NCBI RefSeq assembly: GCF_003121625.1
Contig: NZ_QDDJ01000013.1
Location: 62,001-126,000, forward strand
Source of the DNA: Ornithinimicrobium cavernae
GTDB lineage: Bacteria > Actinomycetota > Actinomycetes > Actinomycetales > Dermatophilaceae
DNA: 64,000 bases
Reading direction: 5' to 3'
Below the pieces are notes generated by a model. That model was not told the DNA's origin. It saw only the letters and a list, made by a program, of their open reading frames with translations, and made no database searches. Shown piece after piece: positions 57,037 to 64,000 of this stretch; the stretch's first letter is position 1; each line of letters opens with the position of its first letter. Both the position numbers and the translations under genes were made by a program.

Positions 57037-57810
57037 ATGGCAGACCGCTCACCCCGCACTTCCCGCGCCCGGATGCACCAGGCCTCCGGGTCCGCGATGC
57101 ACGTCCGGGAGACCGCAGACTCCGTCCGGGAGTCCGCCAAGGACGCCGTCGCCGCGATCAAGCCCCGGCTGCGCGGCTGGCTCCACCTGGGCACCACCCC
57201 GCTGGCGCTGGCCGCCGGCATCGTGCTGATCGCGCTCGCCCCGACCACCTCCGCGCGGATCGCTGCCGCCGTCTTCGCCATCACCGCGGTGCTGCTGTTC
57301 GGCACGTCGGCGGTCTACCACCGCGGCAGCGGGCACTTCAGTGAGCGCACCAGCCGGCTCCTCAAGCGACTGGACCACGCCAACATCTTCCTGATCATCG
57401 CCGGCACCTACACGCCGTTCGCCGTGCTGCTGCTCCCCGACGGCCAGGCACGCACGCTGCTGTGGCTGGTGTGGGGCGGGGCGATCCTCGGCGTGCTCTT
57501 CCGGGTGCTGTGGGTCGGCGCGCCGCGCTGGCTCTACACCCCGGTCTACGTCGCCCTCGGCTGGGTGGCCGTCTTCTACCTGCCCGGGTTCTGGCGCAAC
57601 GGCGGCGCCGTCGTGGTCACCCTGATCGCGGCGGGCGGGCTGCTCTACACGCTGGGCGCCGTCGTCTACGGCACCAAGAGGCCCAACCCGTCACCGCGCT
57701 GGTTCGGGTTCCACGAGATCTTCCACGCGTTCACCGTCGTGGCATTCGCGGCGCACTACGTCGCGGTGTCGTTCTCGGTCTACGGCGCGATTCCGGCAGC
57801 CGCCGGCTGA
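57037..57810 (+). CDS. trhA: Hemolysin III family (TrhA/PAQR-like) membrane protein
   Basis: A 257-residue protein with seven predicted spans and the family histidines: TSAVYHRGSGHFSERTSRLLKRLDHANIF and the last-span FHEIFHAFTVVAFAAHYVAV. TrhA proteins affect membrane-energised homeostasis; the old hemolysin name is misleading. The N-terminal 45 residues are basic and soluble. It is divergent from the cis-prenyltransferase gene, as in Mycobacterium (Rv1085c). Confidence 0.92.
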   Translation: MADRSPRTSRARMHQASGSAMHVRETADSVRESAKDAVAAIKPRLRGWLHLGTTPLALAAGIVLIALAPTTSARIAAAVFAITAVLLFGTSAVYHRGSGHFSERTSRLLKRLDHANIFLIIAGTYTPFAVLLLPDGQARTLLWLVWGGAILGVLFRVLWVGAPRWLYTPVYVALGWVAVFYLPGFWRNGGAVVVTLIAAGGLLYTLGAVVYGTKRPNPSPRWFGFHEIFHAFTVVAFAAHYVAVSFSVYGAIPAAAG

Positions 57811-57851
57811 CGCCGGTCGGCTGACCCTGCACGCACGACTCGACCTGCGAC

Positions 57852-58121
57852 TCAGGGGCGCGGCTCGACCGAGCCCTCGTCCTCGTCGTCACCCTCGTCT
57901 CCGGGGCGGCCGTCGCCACCGGGGCCGCCGTCCGTGCCGGGGTCCCGCCCACCGGCCTCGCGGGCCCGGCGCTCCTCCTCCAGGCGCAGCTCCTCCTGGT
58001 GCTTCAGCCTGCGCAGGCGGCGGTTCAGGTCGGTGCCGAGCAGGACCAGCGCGATCGCCAGGAAGAAGACGACCAGGAAGCCACCCAGCCCTGCGGTGAT
58101 CTCGACACCGGTGCTGTTCAC
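57852..58121 (-). CDS. Small single-span membrane protein downstream of mca
   Basis: An 89-residue protein with one span (GLGGFLVVFFLAIALVLLG), a basic/charged coiled segment (RLRRLKHQEELRLEEERRAR) and a disordered Gly/Asp/Glu tail. Its position matches Rv1083 next to mca. The function is unknown. The GTG start overlaps the mca stop (GTGA), so the two are translationally coupled. Confidence 0.82.
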   Translation of the reverse strand: MNSTGVEITAGLGGFLVVFFLAIALVLLGTDLNRRLRRLKHQEELRLEEERRAREAGGRDPGTDGGPGGDGRPGDEGDDEDEGSVEPRP

Positions 58122-59173
58122 GAGGCCTGCTCGTCGCTGTCGTGGTGGCCCTCGAGCTCGGTGATCTCGTCCTCGAGGTCGTCGGTCTGCCGTGCGTCAT
58201 CGACGCCGTCGGCATCCTGGTCGAGCGGGGGCGGGGGCACCGTCCGGTACACGGCCACCACCTCGCCGTCGGCATCCCGCTCCGGTGCCTGACGGCATAC
58301 GGTCTCCAGGTCGAGGTCCCGCAGCCCGGCGAACAGGTCGTCCTCGGGGAAGGTCGGCTCGACCAGCGAGACGGCCAGCTCCCAGTCCTCGGCCGGGTGC
58401 ACCCGCCGCTGCAGGTCCAGCGGCACCTGGAACCAGAAGCCGTCCGGGTCGACCTGCGTCGCGTGGGCCCGCAGCGCGTCGTCCCGCACCGCGAAGTACT
58501 CCCCGCACTCCACGTGCGTGCGGATGTCACGCTCGGGGCGCTGGCGCATCCCGCTGATCCAGTCCTTGTAGGGCGACTCCAGCCCCTCGGCCTCCATCGC
58601 CTCGTGGATCGCGCGGATGCGCTTGATCGACCAGCCGGAGTAGTAGACCTTCTGGGGCTGCCACGGCTCACCGGCGTGGGGGTATGCCGCCGGGTCACCG
58701 GCCGCGCGGAACGCCGCCATGGACACCACGTGGGTCATGATGTGGTCGGGGTGGGGGTAGCCACCGTTCTCGTCATAGGTCGTCAGCACGTGCGGTCGGA
58801 ACTCCCGGATGACGCGCACCAGGGCCTCGGCGGTGACGTCGACCGGCTCCAGCGCGAAGCAGCCCTCGGGCAGCGGCGGCAGCGGGTCGCCCTCCGGCAG
58901 GCCGGAGTCCACGAAGCCGAGCCACGTGTGCTCCACCCCGAGGATCTCGGCCGCCCGCGCCATCTCGTCCCGCCGGACCTGGGCCAGGTCGCGGGCGATG
59001 TGCGGGTCGCCCTTGAGCTTGTCGTTGAGGATGTCGCCGCGCTCCCCGCCGGTGCACGAGACCACGCGCACGCGGATCCCGTCGGCGACGTACTTCGCCG
59101 TGGTGGCCGCCCCCTTGCTGGACTCGTCATCCGGGTGGGCGTGAACGGCCATGAGTCGAAGCTCCTGGGACAC
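58118..59173 (-). CDS. mca: Mycothiol S-conjugate amidase
   Basis: Cleaves mycothiol S-conjugates to mercapturic acids, a detoxification step specific to mycothiol-making actinobacteria. The 351-residue protein has the zinc motif HAHPDDESSKG (His13, Asp16) and the third ligand His144 in GGYPHPDHIMTH; Lys20 fits Mca as opposed to MshB. The GTG start at 59173 has GAGGAG 6 bases upstream; longer frames add unlike residues. Confidence 0.95.
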   Translation of the reverse strand: MSQELRLMAVHAHPDDESSKGAATTAKYVADGIRVRVVSCTGGERGDILNDKLKGDPHIARDLAQVRRDEMARAAEILGVEHTWLGFVDSGLPEGDPLPPLPEGCFALEPVDVTAEALVRVIREFRPHVLTTYDENGGYPHPDHIMTHVVSMAAFRAAGDPAAYPHAGEPWQPQKVYYSGWSIKRIRAIHEAMEAEGLESPYKDWISGMRQRPERDIRTHVECGEYFAVRDDALRAHATQVDPDGFWFQVPLDLQRRVHPAEDWELAVSLVEPTFPEDDLFAGLRDLDLETVCRQAPERDADGEVVAVYRTVPPPPLDQDADGVDDARQTDDLEDEITELEGHHDSDEQAS

Positions 59174-59295
59174 CCTGCGCTCCTCGTGCTCTCGTGTGGC
59201 GGACAATGGTGACGCGCCCCGGCGCGACACAGTCACCTATCCTCTCACCTCCCGTCCCCCAGACCTCCCCGACCGCAGCAGACGGAGCACCACCA

Positions 59296-59673
59296 GTGAG
59301 CACGACCACCCGGCCCCCGGCGAACAGGCGCACCTGGTGGATCGTCGGCACCCTCGGTGTCGCCGCGATGACGGCGCTGGCCGTCTGGTTCGGGATCGCC
59401 GCGACCGCGGGCAAGGTCCACTGGTTCAACGCCGGCTTCGACGTGGTCTCCGACGAACAGGTCGACATCCGTTTCGACGTCCGTCGGGACCCGAGCCGTG
59501 CGGTGGTCTGCGACCTGCACGCGCTGGACGCCCACCACGCCCGGGTCGGGACGGGGCAGGTCACGGTGCCCCCGGCAGAGAAGTCACCCACCCGCCACAT
59601 CGAGTCGCTGCGCACGGTGTCCCGCGCGACGACCGGTTACGTCGACACCTGCTCCTACGCCGACCAGCGCTGA
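59296..59673 (+). CDS. DUF4307 membrane protein
   Basis: A 125-residue protein with one N-terminal span (TWWIVGTLGVAAMTALAVWFG, about 12-33) and an extracytoplasmic domain with two cysteines (AVVCDLHALDAHHARVGTGQ and YVDTCSYADQR) that could form a disulphide. It matches the Rv1081c position between mca and greA. The function is unknown. GTG at 59296 has GGAG 9 bases upstream. Confidence 0.88.
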   Translation: MSTTTRPPANRRTWWIVGTLGVAAMTALAVWFGIAATAGKVHWFNAGFDVVSDEQVDIRFDVRRDPSRAVVCDLHALDAHHARVGTGQVTVPPAEKSPTRHIESLRTVSRATTGYVDTCSYADQR

Positions 59674-59746
59674 TCCGCGGCCCCCGGCCGAGCGGCATAC
59701 TCGTGACCGGATCGTGACCTGGACATATGGCCACCAGCCGTTTCCT

Positions 59747-59755
59747 TGTTAGACT
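59747..59755 (+). promoter_or_regulatory. greA promoter, extended -10
   Basis: TG-T-TAGACT (59747-59755) is an extended -10 element. Transcription would start near 59762, giving a leader of about 135 bases. Confidence 0.6.
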
Positions 59756-59767
59756 TGGGGTTCGCGA

Positions 59768-59825
59768 AGGTCCGGGCCGGACACCCCTGAGACGAAGATC
59801 TCAGCAAATCCATTTGCCCGGACCT
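59768..59825 (+). ncRNA. Structured leader RNA of greA (candidate)
   Basis: A perfect 10-bp closing stem AGGTCCGGGC/GCCCGGACCT (59768-59777 with 59816-59825) encloses two hairpins, TGAGA-N6-TCTCA (59788-59803) and CAAAT-CC-ATTTG (59805-59816). The 5' arm can instead fold on itself as GTCCG-GGC-CGGAC (59770-59782). The two states exclude each other, as in an attenuator or riboswitch. I do not recognise a known RNA family. Confidence 0.6.
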
Positions 59826-59896
59826 CACTGTTTGATCGTGACAGGGACCGCACCTGCGTGACCCAGCCCTGGCGCGTGACCCGAGGAGTGACTGAA

Positions 59897-60397
59897 GTGA
59901 CCGACACCACCACCAAGCAGACGGCTACCTACCTGACGCCTGAGGCGCATGCTCGCCTGCAGGCGGAGCTGGCCACCCTCAAGGGCGAGGGCCGGAGCGA
60001 GATCTCCCGGCGCATCGAGGAGGCCCGCGAGGAGGGTGACCTCAAGGAGAACGGCGGCTACCACGCGGCCAAGGAGGAGCAGGGCAAGATGGAGGCCCGC
60101 ATCCGCCAGCTCGAGCAGCTTCTCCAGAACGTCACGATCGGCAGTGCCCCGGCGGACGACGGCGTCGTCGAGCCCGGCATGGTTGTCACCGTCGAGATGT
60201 TCGGCGAGGAGGAGAAGTTCCTCCTCGGCAGCCGCGAGATCATCGGGGACGACGAGACGCTGACCGTCTACAGCGAGAAGTCCCCCATGGGCGCGGCGAT
60301 CGTCGGCCACGTGCCGGGCGACGTCACGACCTACCAGGCCCCGAACGGCAAGAGCTTCGAGGTCAAGATCATCTCCGCGACGCCCTACTCGTCCTGA
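59897..60397 (+). CDS. greA: Transcription elongation factor GreA
   Basis: Rescues backtracked RNA polymerase by stimulating transcript cleavage. The 166-residue protein has the N-terminal coiled coil (about 10-75) whose tip carries the acidic pair in EAREEGDLKENGGYHAAKE, and a C-terminal FKBP-like domain. GTG at 59897 has GAGGAG 9 bases upstream; the longer frame to 59858 lacks one. Confidence 0.95.
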   Translation: MTDTTTKQTATYLTPEAHARLQAELATLKGEGRSEISRRIEEAREEGDLKENGGYHAAKEEQGKMEARIRQLEQLLQNVTIGSAPADDGVVEPGMVVTVEMFGEEEKFLLGSREIIGDDETLTVYSEKSPMGAAIVGHVPGDVTTYQAPNGKSFEVKIISATPYSS

Positions 60398-60404
60398 GTC
60401 CCGA

Positions 60405-60479
60405 CCGACGCACGGCGTCGGAGCACAGCACCCCAGATGCCGCCCCGTGCGGTCGGTTCAGCCGGCCAGCACGGGGCGG
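60405..60479. terminator. Terminators between greA and ilvA
   Basis: CCGACGC-ACG-GCGTCGG (60405-60421) follows greA. An 11-bp perfect stem (60440-60450 with 60469-60479) overlaps the ilvA stop codon at 60458. Confidence 0.8.
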
Positions 60480-61699
60480 TATCCGTGTGCGGTGAGGGTG
60501 TGCACGACGTGCTCGGAGTGCTCGTGCCCGTCCGTCTCGACCGTGACCCCGATCTGCACCTCGTGCACGTGCAGGGAGGGTGTGGTGCGTCCGTGCTGCA
60601 CCTCCAGGACGTTGGCACGCTCCTGCGCGAGCAGGGCCAGCAGCCCTGAGAGGGAGCCGGGGCGGTCCGGGACCGTCACCCGGAACTGCAGGTAGCGCCC
60701 GGCGATGCCGAGCCCCGTGCGGATGATCCGCAGCATCAGCAGCGTGTCGATGTTGCCACCGGAGAGCACCGCCACCACGGGCCGGTCGGGGTCGCCCAGC
60801 GGCTCGCCGCCGTCGGCGGCGCGGTCCATCAGGTGCGCCACGGCGGCGGCACCGGCCGGCTCCACGACGAGCTTGGCCCGCTCGAGCAGGAACAGCATGG
60901 CGCGGGCGATCGCGTCCTCGCCGACCGTCTCGACGCCGTCGACGAGGTCACGCACCAGCGCGAACGGGACGTCGCCCGGGCGGCCCACGGCGATGCCGTC
61001 GGCCATCGTCGTCATCTTCTCGACCGGCACGGGGTGACCGGCGGCCAGCGAGCCGGGCCAGGCAGCCGCCTCCTCGGCCTGGACCCCGATGACCCGCACA
61101 TCGGGGCGCACCGCCTTGACCGCCGTGGCGATGCCGGCGAGCAGCCCGCCACCCCCGAGGCAGACGAGGATGGTGCCGACGTCCGGGACCTGCTCGAGGA
61201 TCTCCAGCCCGCAGGTGCCCTGGCCGGCGACGATGGCCGGGTGGTCGAACGGCGGGATGAACACGGCGCCCGTCTCCTGCTCGAACTGCCGGGCCCGCTC
61301 GATGCAGTCGTCGATCGTGGTGCCGACCTGCTCGACCGTGGCGCCGTAGCCTCGGGTGGCCCGCAGCTTGGGCATGGAGGCCCCGTTGGGCATGAACACG
61401 GTGGCCTCGATGTCGAGCAGCTGTGCTGCGAGGGCGACGCCCTGCGCGTGGTTGCCGGCGCTCGCGGCCACCACTCCCCTGGCGCGCTCCTCCGCCGAGA
61501 GCGCGGCCATGCGGGTGTAGGCCCCGCGGATCTTGAAGGACCCCGCGCGCCCCATGTTCTCGCACTTCAGGTGCACCGGGACCCCCGCGAGGGTGCTCAG
61601 CGCCTGGCTGAACTCCATCGGGGTGGGCTTCATGACGCCGGCCAGGAGCTCCTTGGCGGCCTCGATGTCGGCTGGGGATACAGGTGGCGTCGTTGTCAC
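60458..61699 (-). CDS. ilvA: Threonine ammonia-lyase
   Basis: Deaminates threonine to 2-oxobutyrate. The 413-residue protein has the PLP lysine in AGSFKIRGA, SAGNHAQGVALAA and LGGGGLLAG. The C-terminal 75 residues (RYLQFRVTVPDRPGSLSGLLALLA) form one ACT-like regulatory domain, so it is the shorter type. GTG at 61699 lies 6 bases after TAGGGT (61706-61711, minus strand). Confidence 0.93.
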   Translation of the reverse strand: MTTTPPVSPADIEAAKELLAGVMKPTPMEFSQALSTLAGVPVHLKCENMGRAGSFKIRGAYTRMAALSAEERARGVVAASAGNHAQGVALAAQLLDIEATVFMPNGASMPKLRATRGYGATVEQVGTTIDDCIERARQFEQETGAVFIPPFDHPAIVAGQGTCGLEILEQVPDVGTILVCLGGGGLLAGIATAVKAVRPDVRVIGVQAEEAAAWPGSLAAGHPVPVEKMTTMADGIAVGRPGDVPFALVRDLVDGVETVGEDAIARAMLFLLERAKLVVEPAGAAAVAHLMDRAADGGEPLGDPDRPVVAVLSGGNIDTLLMLRIIRTGLGIAGRYLQFRVTVPDRPGSLSGLLALLAQERANVLEVQHGRTTPSLHVHEVQIGVTVETDGHEHSEHVVHTLTAHGYRPVLAG

Positions 61700-61800
61700 G
61701 AGGTCACCCTAGTCGCGACCGGGCGGGGCCGGGCCGTGCGCAGGTGTGTCCGTCGTGGCAGCCGGACGCAGTGGTGCTCGCTCCCCGCAGCCGCGTCTGA

Positions 61801-61858
61801 CAGCAGCTTGTGCTTCTTCGAGCCGGACAGAGCCAGCTCGAAGAAGCACAAGCTGCTG
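61801..61858. repeat. Palindromic element B, 23-bp perfect hairpin
   Basis: Arms of 23 bp are perfect (61801-61823 and 61836-61858) with a 12-base loop. The arm holds TTCTTCGAGCC and, with the loop start, the 13-mer TTCTTCGAGCCGG (61814-61826) shared with element A at 45277. It lies between the aceB end and the ilvA promoter. Confidence 0.88.
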
Positions 61859-61903
61859 CAAGTCGTCATGGCAACGCTACGAGAAGAGATCCGGCCACGC
61901 GCA

Positions 61904-61946
61904 GAGGTGCGCGGTGCGACGTCCGGGACATCACACCGCGCACCTC
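61904..61946 (-). terminator. Terminator after aceB
   Basis: A 13-bp perfect stem GAGGTGCGCGGTG/CACCGCGCACCTC (61904-61916, 61934-61946) with a 17-base loop. Confidence 0.8.
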
Positions 61947-61997
61947 GTGGTCACCCGGCTCGGGCTGACGGTCGGTGACCGGCGCCCGCCGACCTGC

Positions 61998-63707
<1,710 letters not shown>

Positions 63708-63761
63708 CTTGGGTCTCCTTCTCGTATGCGGTGTGGCCGGGTGTGGGGTGACCGCGGCGGT

Positions 63762-64000
63762 CTAGTGGAACTGCTCTGCCTCGGTGGAGCCGGTCAGCGC
63801 GAGGGTGCCGCTGGTGGGGTTGATCGCGGTGGAGACCTGGTCGAAGTAGCCGGTGCCGACCTCGGCCTGGTGCTTGACCGCGGTGTAACCGCGCTCGGCA
63901 TCGGCGAACTCGGCCTCCTGCAGCTCGACGTAGGCGGACATCCCGGTGCGGGCGTAGCCGTGGGCGAGGGAGAACATCGAGTGGTTCAGGGCGTGGAAAC
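63762..64000 (-). CDS. aceA: Isocitrate lyase (C-terminal part, cut by window edge)
   Basis: The final 78 or so residues are present: [20 protein letters not shown], the [10 protein letters not shown] segment, and the C-terminus STEAEQFH. These match isocitrate lyase, which splits isocitrate to glyoxylate and succinate. The gene starts off the right edge and lies in the usual aceA-aceB order. Confidence 0.93.
   Translation of the reverse strand, partial: FHALNHSMFSLAHGYARTGMSAYVELQEAEFADAERGYTAVKHQAEVGTGYFDQVSTAINPTSGTLALTGSTEAEQFH

Overview
This window looks like a chromosomal segment of a high-GC Gram-positive actinobacterium, most likely from order Micrococcales (an Intrasporangiaceae or Ornithinimicrobiaceae-type organism; the family is an inference). 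The evidence is GC near 70 percent by eye, a mycothiol S-conjugate amidase, a fused E2/E1 2-oxoglutarate dehydrogenase (Kgd), actinobacterial small-protein families, and two blocks of synteny known from Mycobacterium: argS-hom-rho-rpmE-prfA-prmC-sua5-wecA-atpI-atpBEF, and greA-DUF4307-mca-trhA-prenyltransferase.

Layout. 1-9104 (mostly minus) holds the start of the ATP synthase operon, wecA, glyA, sua5, prmC, prfA and rpmE. 9311-12056 is an accessory insertion: a cobalt-type nitrile hydratase operon, then an SRPBCC protein divergent from an HxlR regulator with paired operators. Rho (12113-14167) follows. An aldehyde dehydrogenase then occupies the place where thrC and thrB are usually found, before an ACT-less homoserine dehydrogenase and argS. 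A tRNA-Arg(CCG), a MerR/alcohol dehydrogenase pair, an ABC exporter and kgd lead to a GNAT/SGNH/pheA/oxidoreductase block. An exopolysaccharide-type priming glycosyltransferase (30949-32535) has an AT-rich upstream region with 11-bp direct repeats.

32790-50643 is the usual glmS-acpS-nnr-alr-hydrolase-tsaE cluster, split by about 11 kb that carry leuB, leuCD, a DUF559 gene, leuA with its leader peptide leuL, a GlxA-type regulator with a divergent MFS transporter, and a lower-GC patch with an Axe-Txe toxin-antitoxin pair and a decayed HTH gene. 50719-56830 has coaA, fumC, a transglycosylase, PIN-PhoH and a cis-prenyltransferase. The end holds trhA, mca, greA with a structured leader, ilvA, and the glyoxylate shunt genes aceB and aceA (cut by the window end).

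At the DNA level three things stand out. The octamer CGGCATAC occurs 29 times, in all reading frames and in intergenic DNA. At least eleven genes have a TANNNT box 6-7 bases before the start codon, so their transcripts are probably leaderless. Many convergent gene ends carry long perfect hairpins, two of which share a 13-base core and a 12-base loop. The best candidates for undescribed biology are the CGGCATAC motif, the greA leader RNA, the paired TTCTTCGAGCCGG hairpins and the tandem repeat between prfA and prmC.
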